Source of the DNA: Fibrobacterota bacterium
GTDB taxonomy: Bacteria > Fibrobacterota > Fibrobacteria > UBA11236
Length of the DNA stretch: 64,000 nt
Direction of reading: 5' to 3'
Assembly (NCBI GenBank): GCA_947466585.1
Contig: CANIEU010000004.1
Location: 100,035 to 164,034 of the forward strand
Shown: positions 16,490-25,012 of the stretch, in pieces
Layout of the letters: each line of letters opens with the position of its first letter
How positions within the stretch are numbered: the stretch's first letter is position 1
The notes under the pieces: generated by a model
What the model saw: the letters and a program-made list of their open reading frames with translations, nothing else
Database searches by the model: none
What the model was told of the DNA's origin: nothing
Made by a program: the position numbers and the translations under genes

Positions 16490-16607
16490 CATCCCGGGAA
16501 ATACAGGCCCCGCGCAATGCGCGCCGATCCGAACCCCGCCAGGGCGAAAGCAGCAACGGTAGGCTTCGGCACCATGTGCCGCGATCCGGCTTGCGAGTAC
16601 CGGGATG
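16490..16607 (+). ncRNA. ffs: Signal recognition particle RNA, small (4.5S) type
   Basis: The RNA scaffold of the SRP, which binds Ffh and targets nascent membrane proteins. The closing stem is perfect: CATCCCGG (16490-16497) with CCGGGATG (16600-16607). The apical helix 8 shows the conserved asymmetric loop: GAACCCCGCCAGG, a GC-GAAA-GC cap with a GNRA tetraloop, then AGCAACGGTAGGC on the return strand (about 16531-16564). The CAGG...AGCA pair is the Ffh-binding signature. Intermediate pairing CGCAA/TTGCG and GCCGATC/GATCCGGC supports a hairpin of about 118 nt. Its position after tadA matches the Bacillus arrangement. Exact ends are estimated from the closing stem. Confidence 0.88.
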
Positions 16608-16643
16608 GGTCCACAAGGGCTCGATGGCTTCAGTCCTTCGTAT

Positions 16644-16742
16644 AAATAGGAAATCAGAAATAGGAAATCAGAAAACTTGGAGAGGGATTTGTCCTGCCAA
16701 TGCATTTTCTTTCATATTTCATATTTCTGGTTTTTTCTTTCC
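16644..16742. repeat. AAATAGGAAATCAG word-repeat palindromic element overlapping the prmA 3' end
   Basis: The left arm is a perfect tandem of AAATAGGAAATCAG (16644-16657 and 16658-16671). The right arm (16711-16742) is the complement-like TTCATATTTCATATTTC followed by a T-rich stretch; its reverse complement reads GAAATATGAAATATGAA. The element has the same architecture as those at 20941, 45237, 46415, 48630, 53635, 55005 and 57067. The prmA stop codon (16719-16721) and its last residues KKKPEI are encoded inside the right arm. Confidence 0.65.
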
Positions 16743-17573
16743 TGTAAATCCCCACCATTCGCCGAGTGTGATTTCCGTCTCGATCGCGACGTGATTTTGC
16801 GCGAGCCACGGTTTCCAATACGGTTGATCCTCGACACGTTGACCGGAGAACACCAGTCTGCCTTCGGGGGCGGTACGCGCCAGAAGGTCGCTGAGGTAGG
16901 GCCAGGTTTCGGTCCGGATCATATTGATCACGAGCACATCGAAACCCGCCGGAGGGTGCAGGGCATCGAGGGTGCCGACGTAGAAGTTCGCCGGAACCGA
17001 TCCTGGTGAGGGGTTGAGGTCGAGGTTCTCCCGCAGGCACGGCCCTGCGACGGGATCAATGTCGAACCCGGTAGCGAGACGCGCTCCGCGACGGGCGGCA
17101 TACAGGGCCAAAATGCCGGTGCCGGTACCGACATCAAGAACCGACTTACCCTGGAGATCGAGAGCTTCCATCAAAAGTGCGGCGATGCGAGTGGATTCAT
17201 GCGAGCCGGTTCCGAAAGCCATTTTCGCTTCGAGCCGGATGACGTGTTTTGCCTCGGCGGGTGCTTTGACCCAGGGAGGGCAGACGGTGAGCTCGGGTGT
17301 GACTTCCACGGGTGTTTGCCGCTCCCGCCAACTGCGATCCCAATCTTCCCACGGACTTTCACCGAAGGTGACGACGATTTGTTCGCCGAGTGCGGCGCGG
17401 GCGGCGCGAGCCGATTCTGCATCTGCGAAATAGGCCAGTACGTTGGTTCCGCCGCCGTCCCCTTCCTCTTCGGTTCCCAACGCACCCAACTCCATCAATT
17501 GGTATTGCTCGGTTTCGGAGGATTCGGGTGTGCATGCGATGCGGAGCCAGTGGTACGAGTCGGGATGAGACAT
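16719..17573 (-). CDS. prmA: Ribosomal protein L11 methyltransferase
   Basis: SAM-dependent trimethylase of ribosomal protein L11. The 284-residue protein has a substrate-recognition N-terminal domain, then AFGTGSHESTRIAALLMEAL at 119-138 and DVGTGTGILALYAARRGA from 147, the PrmA SAM-binding signature, and VLVINMI where the family has a NIL/NPPY-like motif. The ATG at 17573 is chosen because it starts the conserved N-terminal strand. The stop and last six codons lie inside the word-repeat element at 16711-16742, so the natural C-terminus may have been replaced by element sequence. Confidence 0.9.
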   Translation of the reverse strand: MSHPDSYHWLRIACTPESSETEQYQLMELGALGTEEEGDGGGTNVLAYFADAESARAARAALGEQIVVTFGESPWEDWDRSWRERQTPVEVTPELTVCPPWVKAPAEAKHVIRLEAKMAFGTGSHESTRIAALLMEALDLQGKSVLDVGTGTGILALYAARRGARLATGFDIDPVAGPCLRENLDLNPSPGSVPANFYVGTLDALHPPAGFDVLVINMIRTETWPYLSDLLARTAPEGRLVFSGQRVEDQPYWKPWLAQNHVAIETEITLGEWWGFTGKKKPEI

Positions 17574-17857
17574 GGGGGAAAAGTAGTTGGCCCGGATACA
17601 TGCGAAAAGCCAAATCAATATTGTAAAGGTTTCTGTAGATGTTTTTATCCGACTTTTTATTCGCCTATTCAGCATGGTTTTTCCGGTCCAGTGGGTCAGA
17701 ATCCGTTATCTGCATCCGACTTTCCTGTGCTTTACCCTGATTTCCCTTCGTTTCGAATACTTTCGAATGCTTTCCATTGCGGTTCACCCGTTCGAGTTGC
17801 GTTCGCTTCCTATATTTGGTGTTTTCTGTTTGCGCCCCGGCGCTTGGAGCCTTGATT

Positions 17858-18877
17858 GTGAAGGATACGCTGATTCAGCGGTCAGATTACGCCGCAGTGT
17901 TGGGAGAGGCCCGGGACTTTGTTTCCGAAGGGCTGGAACGCGTCCAAGCCGTGATGGAATCGGTGGCAATCGGAGCTCCGGGCAATCTTTCCGGACACTT
18001 GCAACAACTGTTGAACCGGCGCGGCAAACGCGTCCGTTCCACCTTTCTGCTGCTGTTGGCCCAAACCGGAAGCGCGGTGGAATCGTTTGATCTCGAACGC
18101 ACCGCGCGCGTGTGTGCCGCCATCGAGCTGATCCATCTGGGCTCCCTGATCCACGATGACATCATCGACGGAAGCGACCTGCGTCGCAACGAAATGACCG
18201 CGCATCAGCGCTGGGGAAACCGGGTCGCGGTGCTTTTGGGCGACTACACCTTGTCGAAGTCGATGGAGCTGATCTGGGAAGATGCGGATCGACGTGTGCC
18301 CCAAAGTTTGTGCCGGGCTTCGAGCGCCTTGATTCGTGCCGAAGTACTCGAAGTCGAGCGCGCTGGGCGCGTCGACCTGACGCTCGAAGAATACCGTGAA
18401 ATCATTGCCGGTAAAACCGCCGCTCTTTTCGAAGCCTGCGGCGAGTGCGGCGGGTTGTTGGCCGGTCTGTCTGACGTCGACGTTGCGCGCGCTGCGGATT
18501 TGGGCCGGGGTTTCGGCCTCGCCTTCCAGATCGTAGACGATTTGCTGGACTTCGGTGTGGGCGCTGAGCAGCTCGACAAGCGCATGTTCTCCGACGTGAA
18601 AAACGGTTTGCTTACCTTGCCCTTGATCCTGTTCCTGAATACCGCTTCTCCCGCCGATAAGGCGCGCGCCCTCTCTTTACTGGCCGGGGCGGATCGGGAA
18701 GAAAACCAACAAGCCCTGCGCGCCATGCTGGATGCGGGACGGTCTTTTCATGCGGCCCGCGAGATGGCGCTCGACTACGTGCACTCGGGTCTCGGATTTT
18801 TGGAGACCTTGCCGGAATCGCCGGCCGTATCGCACCTCCGTCAGGTGTGCATGTTGATGGCCGATCGTTCGGTCTGA
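17858..18877 (+). CDS. ispB: Polyprenyl diphosphate synthase (octaprenyl type)
   Basis: Long-chain trans-isoprenyl diphosphate synthase, probably making the side chain of a respiratory quinone. The 339-residue protein has RRGKRVRSTFLLLLAQ near 54-69, the first Asp-rich motif DDIIDGSDLRRN at 100-111, GKTAALF, and the second Asp-rich motif FQIVDDLLDFG near 222. The start is placed at GTG 17858, eight bases after GGAG (17846-17849); a TTG at 17852 is too close to that site. The 284-bp upstream gap shows only a weak -10-like TATATT near 17813 and a direct repeat TTTCGAATnCTTTCGAATGC. Chain length cannot be read from sequence with certainty. Confidence 0.88.
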   Translation: MKDTLIQRSDYAAVLGEARDFVSEGLERVQAVMESVAIGAPGNLSGHLQQLLNRRGKRVRSTFLLLLAQTGSAVESFDLERTARVCAAIELIHLGSLIHDDIIDGSDLRRNEMTAHQRWGNRVAVLLGDYTLSKSMELIWEDADRRVPQSLCRASSALIRAEVLEVERAGRVDLTLEEYREIIAGKTAALFEACGECGGLLAGLSDVDVARAADLGRGFGLAFQIVDDLLDFGVGAEQLDKRMFSDVKNGLLTLPLILFLNTASPADKARALSLLAGADREENQQALRAMLDAGRSFHAAREMALDYVHSGLGFLETLPESPAVSHLRQVCMLMADRSV

Positions 18878-18878
18878 T

Positions 18879-18895
18879 TCCGCAATTATTGCGGA
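18879..18895 (+). terminator. Small palindrome after the prenyl synthase
   Basis: TCCGCAAT-T-ATTGCGGA is a perfect 8-bp stem directly after the prenyl synthase stop. There is no T-run, so it may be a transcript-stabilising hairpin rather than a true terminator. Confidence 0.35.
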
Positions 18896-18942
18896 GCATA
18901 CCGGGCGCGCGTTCTTCCCGCGTTTTTTCGAGGTCTTTGAGG

Positions 18943-18948
18943 TATAAT
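18943..18948 (+). promoter_or_regulatory. Putative -10 element of acs
   Basis: A consensus TATAAT lies 29 bases before the acs ATG, in a short AT-rich stretch. The -35 region is poor (TTTTTC-like sequence about 13-16 bases upstream). The spacing would place transcription start around 18955, leaving a short leader with GGAG at about 18967. Confidence 0.4.
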
Positions 18949-18976
18949 AAAGGGCTGACCCTGCCTCGGAGCCTCC

Positions 18977-20938
18977 ATGTCCAAGAATATCGATAGCGTC
19001 CTGAACGAAAACCGTGTGTTCCCTCCGTCCGAGGCTTTCACGGCCCGTGCCGCCTTGCGCACCCCCGAAGAGTATGCGCGTCTGCACCGCTGGTCGGTCG
19101 AGCAGCCCGAAGCGTTTTGGGCCGAGCAGGCGGAAGGATTGGATTGGTTCCGCAAATGGGATCGCGTGCGCAATTGGGACAACCCTCCTTTTGCGAAATG
19201 GTTTGAAGGAGGTCGCATCAACGCCGCCTTCAATTGCCTCGATCGCCATCTCGCTGAACGGGGCGACAAAGTCGCCATTCAATGGGAAGGCGAACCTGGT
19301 ACTGCCGAAGACCGCCGCGCCCTGACCTACCGCGATTTGCATCGCGAAGTCTGCGTGTTTGCAAACGTCTTGAAGGCCCGTGGGGTGGGGAAGGGTGACA
19401 CGGTGGCCATCTACATGCCGTTGGTGCCCGAACTCGCGATCGCGATGCTGGCCTGTGCCCGCATCGGCGCGGTGCATTCCATCATCTTCGGAGGGTTCAG
19501 CGCGCCGGCCCTGGTCGATCGCATCACCGACGCTTCCTCGAAGGTGGTTGTCACCGCCGACGGCGGTTGGCGGCGTGGGCAGGTCGTGCCTTTGAAACAC
19601 ATCGTCGACGACGCGCTTAAAAATACGCCGACCGTGACCAGCTGCATCGTATTGAAAAGGACCGGGCAGGCCGTGGAAATGGTCCCCGGGCGCGATGTCT
19701 GGTGGGATGCCGCCACCGCAGGCGTTTCCTCAGAGTGCCCGGCGGAAGAACTCGATGCCGAACACCCACTCTTCATTCTCTATACCTCTGGCAGCACAGG
19801 CAAGCCGAAAGGAATTTTGCACACCACGGGCGGGTATTTGCTCGGGGCGCAACTGACCACGCGCTACGTGTTCGACCTGCGTCACGAAGACGTGTATTGG
19901 TGCACCGCCGACATTGGCTGGGTGACGGGCCACAGCTACGTGGTGTACGGACCTTTGGCCAACGGCGCAACGGTACTGATGTACGAAGGGGCTCCCAACT
20001 ACCCGGGCCCCGATCGTTTTTGGGAAATCGTGGCGCGTTACAAGGTCAGTATTTTTTACACGGCCCCCACGGCGATCCGCGCCTTCATAAAATGGGGCGA
20101 TGCCGAACCCGCCAAGCACGATTTGTCGTCGCTGCGTGTGCTCGGGTCGGTGGGCGAGCCCATCAACCCCGAGGCCTGGATGTGGTATCATCGGGTGATC
20201 GGGGGAGAGCGCTGCCCCATCGTGGATACCTGGTGGCAAACCGAAACGGGGAGCATCGCGATCACACCGCTTCCCGGCATCACTCCCACCAAACCGGGTT
20301 CGGCGACCTTTCCGTTCTTCGGCATCGACGCCGCGGTGGTGGACGACAAAGGCAACGAACTCCCGAACGGTCAGGGTGGGTTTCTCGTGATCCGCCAGCC
20401 GTGGCCCTCAATGCTGCGCACCTTGTGGGGCGACGACGAACGCTTCCGTGATGTGTACTGGAAGCGCTTCGCCGAGCAGGGTTATTATCTTGCCGGGGAT
20501 GGTGCCGTGCGCGATCAGGATGGCTACTTCTGGATTCTGGGTCGCATCGACGATGTCCTCAACGTATCCGGTCATCGCCTTTCCACCATGGAGGTGGAGA
20601 GTGCGCTGGTGGGGCACGATGCGGTGGTGGAAGCGGCCGTGGTCGGTTTCAACCACGAGATCAAGGGCGAAGGCGTGGCTGCATTCGTGACCCTCGGTGT
20701 GGGCGCCGTAAAAACCGATGCGCTGAAGGACCTACTCAAACGTCACGTGCGAGACACCATCGGTGCCATCGCGGCTCCCGACCAGATTCATTTCACCGAC
20801 TCCTTGCCGAAAACGCGCTCGGGAAAGATCATGCGCCGGCTGCTGCGTGACGTGGCCAACGGCGTGGAGTCGAAGGGCGACATGAGCACGCTGGAGGATC
20901 TTAATATTCTGGCGAAGCTGCGCGAGGAAGAAGACTAA
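18977..20938 (+). CDS. acs: Acetyl-CoA synthetase
   Basis: Activates acetate to acetyl-CoA through acetyl-AMP. The 653-residue length matches AcsA. Motifs: the N-terminal [20 protein letters not shown] region, [14 protein letters not shown] (AMP/phosphate loop), [28 protein letters not shown], and [10 protein letters not shown] near the end with the Lys that is acetylated as a control switch in this family. The ATG at 18977 follows a GGAG site. It stands alone between the prenyl synthase and a word-repeat element. No patZ/acuA or cobB deacetylase gene is nearby. Confidence 0.96.
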   Translation: MSKNIDSVLNENRVFPPSEAFTARAALRTPEEYARLHRWSVEQPEAFWAEQAEGLDWFRKWDRVRNWDNPPFAKWFEGGRINAAFNCLDRHLAERGDKVAIQWEGEPGTAEDRRALTYRDLHREVCVFANVLKARGVGKGDTVAIYMPLVPELAIAMLACARIGAVHSIIFGGFSAPALVDRITDASSKVVVTADGGWRRGQVVPLKHIVDDALKNTPTVTSCIVLKRTGQAVEMVPGRDVWWDAATAGVSSECPAEELDAEHPLFILYTSGSTGKPKGILHTTGGYLLGAQLTTRYVFDLRHEDVYWCTADIGWVTGHSYVVYGPLANGATVLMYEGAPNYPGPDRFWEIVARYKVSIFYTAPTAIRAFIKWGDAEPAKHDLSSLRVLGSVGEPINPEAWMWYHRVIGGERCPIVDTWWQTETGSIAITPLPGITPTKPGSATFPFFGIDAAVVDDKGNELPNGQGGFLVIRQPWPSMLRTLWGDDERFRDVYWKRFAEQGYYLAGDGAVRDQDGYFWILGRIDDVLNVSGHRLSTMEVESALVGHDAVVEAAVVGFNHEIKGEGVAAFVTLGVGAVKTDALKDLLKRHVRDTIGAIAAPDQIHFTDSLPKTRSGKIMRRLLRDVANGVESKGDMSTLEDLNILAKLREEED

Positions 20939-20940
20939 AG

Positions 20941-21036
20941 AGTCGGCCGTCGGAAGTCGCTAGTCGTTAGCAAGACAAAAATCACTATGATGATTGCGTT
21001 TTTCTTCCGATTTCCGACTTATGACTTCCGACTAAC
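20941..21036. repeat. GTCGGAAGTC word-repeat palindromic element
   Basis: The left arm (20941-20970) reads AGTCGGCCGTCGGAAGTCGC and continues TAGTCGTTAG. The right arm (21005-21036) is built from TTCCGATTTCCGACTTATGA followed by CTTCCGACTAAC; reversed, it gives GTTAGTCGGAAGTCATAAGT. The arms share the words GTCGGAAGTC and AGTCG/GTTAG in shuffled order. The interior is only 34 bases. It fills the acs-mscL gap almost completely, starting 2 bases after the acs stop. Confidence 0.65.
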
Positions 21037-21062
21037 GAAGAACAGTCCACTCAGGAGGAACC

Positions 21063-21494
21063 ATGCTGAAGGAATTTCGTGAGTTTGCCTTGCGGGGCAA
21101 CGTGATCGACATGGGCGTGGGCATCATCATCGGCGCATCGTTCGGGAAGATCGTTACCTCGTTCGTGAGCGACATTTTGATGCCGCCGATCGGGATGCTG
21201 ATGGGGCGCATGGATTTTTCGAATCTCTACCTCAGCCTATCCGGTGGGGACTACGCCAGCCTAACCGAAGCGAAGGCGGCCGGTGCAGCCACCCTGAATT
21301 ACGGCGTCTTTCTCAACAATGTGATCGACTTCTCCTTCGTCGCCTTCGCCCTGTTTCTGCTCATTCGATGGGTGAACAAGCTCAAAGGACCCGTACCTGA
21401 AGCAGCGGCCCTCAGGGATTGTCCCGAATGCTTGTCGCCGATTCCCGCAGCCGCCAATCGCTGCGCACATTGCGGCAGTGCCCTGGGACGCTAG
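21063..21494 (+). CDS. mscL: Large-conductance mechanosensitive channel with C-terminal zinc ribbon
   Basis: Osmotic-shock release channel of the inner membrane. The 143-residue protein starts MLKEFREFALRGNVIDMGVG, the canonical MscL beginning, followed by TM1 (about 15-45), a periplasmic loop with LTEAKAAGAATLNYG, and TM2 (about 82-103). Instead of the usual C-terminal amphipathic helix alone, the tail carries DCPECLSPIPAAANRCAHCG with Cys at 120, 123, 134 and 137, a zinc-ribbon knuckle. A strong ribosome-binding site (AGGAGGAA) precedes the ATG. Confidence 0.92.
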   Translation: MLKEFREFALRGNVIDMGVGIIIGASFGKIVTSFVSDILMPPIGMLMGRMDFSNLYLSLSGGDYASLTEAKAAGAATLNYGVFLNNVIDFSFVAFALFLLIRWVNKLKGPVPEAAALRDCPECLSPIPAAANRCAHCGSALGR

Positions 21495-21537
21495 TTTTGC
21501 GCTTCTGGCGGGACCACTCTTTGCTATCGTTCCACGC

Positions 21538-21798
21538 ATGAAATTCGAGGAAATCGTCCTATTGGCGCGTCAGCGCAAAGCCGAGATGCCTGAAGGCCGG
21601 TCCACGACCGAGTTGTTCCGCAAGGGTTCCGACGGCATTGGAAAAAAGCTGGTCGAAGAGGCCGCTGAGAGCTGGATGGCTGCCAAGTTCGAAACGCGCG
21701 AGGCGCAGGCGCTCGAATTGTCGCAGGTCTTGTATTACGTCGCTTGCATGATGGCCGAAAAAGGATTGTCCTTGGAAGAGATCGAGGCCAAGCTGTGA
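21538..21798 (+). CDS. hisE: Phosphoribosyl-ATP pyrophosphatase
   Basis: Second step of histidine synthesis (PR-ATP to PR-AMP). The 86-residue protein has GRSTTELFRKGSDGIGKKLVEEAAESWMAAK, in which the E-E-A-x-E metal-binding helix of the MazG-like fold is clear, and SQVLYYVACMMAEKGLSLEEI at the end. The ATG at 21538 is used; a longer frame upstream overlaps mscL. The stop overlaps the hisG start (GTGA), so the pair is translationally coupled. Confidence 0.9.
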   Translation: MKFEEIVLLARQRKAEMPEGRSTTELFRKGSDGIGKKLVEEAAESWMAAKFETREAQALELSQVLYYVACMMAEKGLSLEEIEAKL

Positions 21799-22637
21799 TC
21801 AAGGTCGCCTTGCCCAACAAGGGCCAATTGTTCGAACCCACCATGAATATTCTCGCTGCATGCGGGTACAAGGTCAGTAAGTCGCTGCGCAGCCTTTCCA
21901 CCCTCGATACCGAAAACGGCATCGAGTTCTACTTCCTCCGTCCGGGTGACATTCCCATGTACGTTGCCGAGGGCATTCTCGACGCGGGGGTCACCGGTAT
22001 GGATTTCGTGGCCGAAAAATCGGTCACGCCCACAAAGCTCCTCGATCTGAATTTCGGCGCTTCCAAATTGTGTATTGCGGTTCCGAACGAGAGCCCGTGG
22101 AATTCTCTGGACGATCTTTCGGCCGGTAAGGCCCGTATCGCAACCTCCTTTTCGAACATTGTGCGCCAGAACGGGTTTAAAGGGCCGCTCGTCGAACTCG
22201 AAGGCGCGGTGGAGATTTCCATCAAGCTCGGCATCGCCGATGCGATCGTGGATATCGTCGAGACCGGCACCACGCTCAAGCAGGCTGGGCTGAAAATCAT
22301 CGGCGAACCGCTGTTCCGCTCCAATGCGGCGCTTTACGCTCATCCCGGACGCGAATTTCAGGAAGAGATTCTGACGCTCAAAAAGCGGATCGAAGGCAAG
22401 CTGCTCGCGCTCGAATACATGATGGTCGAGTACGATGCCCCCGAATCGGTGCTCAAGGATGCCTGCGCCGTCACGCCCGGGCTGGAATCGCCCACGGTCA
22501 CGTCGTTGCAAAAGGCCGGTTGGTTCGCCGTGAAGGCGATGGTGAAGCGCCGCGAGTCGCAAAAGGTGATGGACGCCTTGGCGAAGCTGGGATGTAAAGG
22601 CATCCTGCTGACGTCGATCGACAGCGCCCGGATCTGA
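21795..22637 (+). CDS. hisG: ATP phosphoribosyltransferase, long form
   Basis: First and committed step of histidine synthesis. The 280-residue protein begins VIKVALPNKGQLFEPTMNIL at a GTG that overlaps the hisE stop. It has DAGVTGMDFVAEK, TSFSNIVRQ, VDIVETGTTLKQAGL (PRPP-binding loop) and a C-terminal ACT-like domain (about 205-280), so it is the long, self-sufficient HisG that does not need HisZ and is feedback-inhibited by histidine. Of the remaining his genes only hisA occurs in this window, 25 kb away, so the pathway is dispersed. Confidence 0.94.
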   Translation: MIKVALPNKGQLFEPTMNILAACGYKVSKSLRSLSTLDTENGIEFYFLRPGDIPMYVAEGILDAGVTGMDFVAEKSVTPTKLLDLNFGASKLCIAVPNESPWNSLDDLSAGKARIATSFSNIVRQNGFKGPLVELEGAVEISIKLGIADAIVDIVETGTTLKQAGLKIIGEPLFRSNAALYAHPGREFQEEILTLKKRIEGKLLALEYMMVEYDAPESVLKDACAVTPGLESPTVTSLQKAGWFAVKAMVKRRESQKVMDALAKLGCKGILLTSIDSARI

Positions 22638-22662
22638 CGCTCGGTACTTGGCACCGCGCGGA

Positions 22663-24066
22663 CTACTGAAATCCGTAGGTTAGCAGCAGTCGTCCTTCCT
22701 GTGTGAACTCACTGCGGGTTCCGTGGTCCCGGGTTTTGGCAAGGCGGTCAAAAGCTCCCAGGCTGAAGGCCACCCCAACCGGTTTCCACACCGAATGCGC
22801 GACCTCGAAGCGGAAGTTGCCGATGAACTCGTCCCCTTTGACTCCGGATCTGGTGTGCAACCAATACCGGTCGCTCACGAATGCCGTGTGCCAAATTTCA
22901 CGCTGCCCCAGTGCGATGCGTGTGTGACTGAATGCACCTGCCCCAAGATTATAGTCGCGTTGCGTTTGCCGGAAGAACTCCGTGCTCACACCCCCAAGCG
23001 GGATGATGCCGATTTGGGTATGCAGGGTGTGGTACCAATTGTCGCCCCAGGTTCGGATGTGCGCATATCCGCCCCCGACGCCGCTGACCCCGAGTTTGTA
23101 CATGCCGTTGTCGATATAGTCGAAGTTCTGGCCGATGAGCAACTGACCGCGTTGGTGCGCCGAATGGTAGATCTCGGTCGAGGCGATTTGGGCGCGCGCG
23201 CTGACCGTGGAAACCGGATTTTTAACGATGTTGACACCCAAATTGAGGATGAAATAATCGTAAGGTTTGGGGGCCTTGAACTCGTCGCCGTAAATCACGA
23301 GGACTTCGGTATTCGCACGCGGCAGGCGTTGGCGACGGGTGCGGTAGTCCCCATCGGCGGTTACAAAGAACGGGATCGCTTCACCGGTTGTGGCGCGCAA
23401 CAACATGGAGCTGCGCCGAAAGCGTGGTTGGTTGCGCCGCGAGTAACCCCGGTAGGTTTCTCCCGAAAGCAGGCGGTTGAACCCGTTGATCGGGTTGACC
23501 ACCGTGGCGCCGAATTCGCGCAGGAACCGTTCGAAACCCTTAGAGTTTGGATCGAGCATCGCGTTGGACAGCCGAAAGGTTACTTCGCCGAACATGGAGC
23601 CACCCAAGGTCGTTGTGATTAGGTCGTTGTACGAGGCGTGTTCCGCCTCCATGAAATATTCCCATTGCAGGCTGCCGAGCGTGGTAAAAGCGGTCGAGAC
23701 GTAGAAGTCGTTTCCATAGTAACGCGCCGCGGAGTAGTAGAAGCTGCCCTGATAGGGATGCCAGAACTGGTTGATCGAGAATTGATCCTTGTCCCACACC
23801 CAACCACTGCTCAGGTTTTCGTACATGGTGGAAGGATCGATGTGGGAGAACCCGTAATCCTTGACGTACCGGTCATAGCTCCACATGGCGACGTTGAAGG
23901 CGATCCCCTCTAGCCCCGGTTGGATCCAGGTGGGTTCGGGTTCGGGATCCAGCACCCGGATGGCGTCGTCTGCATGGGCCGAGCCAATGGTGAGTAGCAG
24001 AGCCGCTAGAATCGCAACGGTCGACACCGCTGTGCGGTACCTCGGCTGCCGGAACAAAGTCGTCAT
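22663..24066 (-). CDS. DUF3943-type outer-membrane protein
   Basis: A 467-residue exported protein with signal peptide (cleavage after about residue 32, GSAHA-DD). The region FWHPYQGSFYYSAARYYGNDF, followed by WEYFMEAEHASYNDLITTTLGG and GEVTFRLSNAML, is the conserved core of the DUF3943 family, whose members are predicted integral outer-membrane proteins of unknown role. The second half is rich in alternating aromatic residues typical of barrel strands and ends LLLTYGFQ. It is monocistronic and divergent from the mutarotase-like gene. Confidence 0.75.
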   Translation of the reverse strand: MTTLFRQPRYRTAVSTVAILAALLLTIGSAHADDAIRVLDPEPEPTWIQPGLEGIAFNVAMWSYDRYVKDYGFSHIDPSTMYENLSSGWVWDKDQFSINQFWHPYQGSFYYSAARYYGNDFYVSTAFTTLGSLQWEYFMEAEHASYNDLITTTLGGSMFGEVTFRLSNAMLDPNSKGFERFLREFGATVVNPINGFNRLLSGETYRGYSRRNQPRFRRSSMLLRATTGEAIPFFVTADGDYRTRRQRLPRANTEVLVIYGDEFKAPKPYDYFILNLGVNIVKNPVSTVSARAQIASTEIYHSAHQRGQLLIGQNFDYIDNGMYKLGVSGVGGGYAHIRTWGDNWYHTLHTQIGIIPLGGVSTEFFRQTQRDYNLGAGAFSHTRIALGQREIWHTAFVSDRYWLHTRSGVKGDEFIGNFRFEVAHSVWKPVGVAFSLGAFDRLAKTRDHGTRSEFTQEGRLLLTYGFQ

Positions 24067-24081
24067 TGTGAAAAACTAGTT

Positions 24082-24106
24082 CGCCTCTCCAGAGAGGGCG
24101 TTTTTT
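24082..24106 (+). terminator. Hairpin with T-run in the leader of the mutarotase-like gene
   Basis: CGCCTCTC (24082-24089) pairs with GAGAGGGCG (24092-24100, one bulge), directly followed by TTTTTT (24101-24106), only 12 bases before the next ATG. It has the form of an intrinsic terminator on the plus strand, but no plus-strand gene ends here, so it may attenuate the downstream gene. The preceding 16 bases of leader are too short to show a riboswitch. Confidence 0.5.
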
Positions 24107-24118
24107 ATCCTTCTCGAC

Positions 24119-25012
24119 ATGCAAATCCACAACACGACCTTCGACAATCTCGCTGCGGTTGAAATCGTCACTCCCCGGGCCCGCATGGTGATTGTCACCG
24201 AAATCGGGCCGCGCATCGCCTGGCTTTCGGGATTCAAGGGGAAAATCGAAACCCGCAACTTGCTCTTTTGGGATGCTCCCAAAAAATATCAGCGTGGCGA
24301 CTGGCTGTTGCGCGGGGGACACCGTATCTGGGGAACCCGTCCGTTGGCAGATGAAACCGCAGAGTGCTATGCCGCCGACAATGCGCCGTGCACCGTGCGC
24401 GTGACCAAACGCGGGGTGACCATTACCGGGCCGCGCATGGAGGCCTACGGAGTACAGAAATCCCTGACGGTGCGCGTGCTGGAGGATGAAACCTTCGAGG
24501 TCGAAAGCGCCGTCACCAATGTGGGCGATATGCTTTGGTCCGGCGGTGCCTGGGCGCTGACAGCCACCCTTCCAAAGAAGGGCACAACCTACGGTATTCC
24601 GCTGGGTGACGGCACGGCTTGGGACCTCTTCGCTATCGTGGTGGCCAAAACCTGGGGTGGTCATACCACGCTGGTGAATGATCCCCAACTCAAGCTCACA
24701 GAAGACAACCTGATCTTTACGCCCAAAGGGCGTGAATTCAAACGCATGGTCCAGGCACCCCAAGGCTTGATCGGCATGACCGATGCCGTGGAAAAAATCA
24801 CCTTTCTGAAGCAATCTACCTACGATCCGGCTTTGCGGTATTCGATGAACTGCAACCTCGCGATTTACAACGGCCCGGGAAACTTCATGACCGAAATGGA
24901 GACCCTTGGAGCCGAGCGCACCCTCCGTCCGAAGGAGACCGCCCGCATCGTTGAAACCTGGGGCCTGCGGACTGCGGTGGATTGGGCCAAGGCGAAAAAA
25001 GTCAAGTTGTAA
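24119..25012 (+). CDS. Galactose-mutarotase-like (aldose-epimerase fold) protein
   Basis: A 297-residue cytoplasmic protein. Segments VIVTEIGPRIAWLSG, LLRGGHRIWGTRP, VRVTKRGVTITGP and WSGGAWALTATLP follow the supersandwich layout of mutarotase-fold proteins, with the conserved GPRI and R/H-W region where sugars bind. Substrate is unknown; DUF4432/DUF4380-type relatives are usually annotated only as aldose-epimerase-like. It ends 11 bases inside the 3' end of the convergent sigma factor gene. No ribosome-binding site is evident, since a hairpin and T-run occupy the leader. Confidence 0.6.
   Translation: MQIHNTTFDNLAAVEIVTPRARMVIVTEIGPRIAWLSGFKGKIETRNLLFWDAPKKYQRGDWLLRGGHRIWGTRPLADETAECYAADNAPCTVRVTKRGVTITGPRMEAYGVQKSLTVRVLEDETFEVESAVTNVGDMLWSGGAWALTATLPKKGTTYGIPLGDGTAWDLFAIVVAKTWGGHTTLVNDPQLKLTEDNLIFTPKGREFKRMVQAPQGLIGMTDAVEKITFLKQSTYDPALRYSMNCNLAIYNGPGNFMTEMETLGAERTLRPKETARIVETWGLRTAVDWAKAKKVKL

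Noticed and set aside
16644..16671. Possible CRISPR-like direct repeats (also 57910-57981)
   Set aside because: The copies are directly adjacent without spacers, too short, and no cas genes are present.
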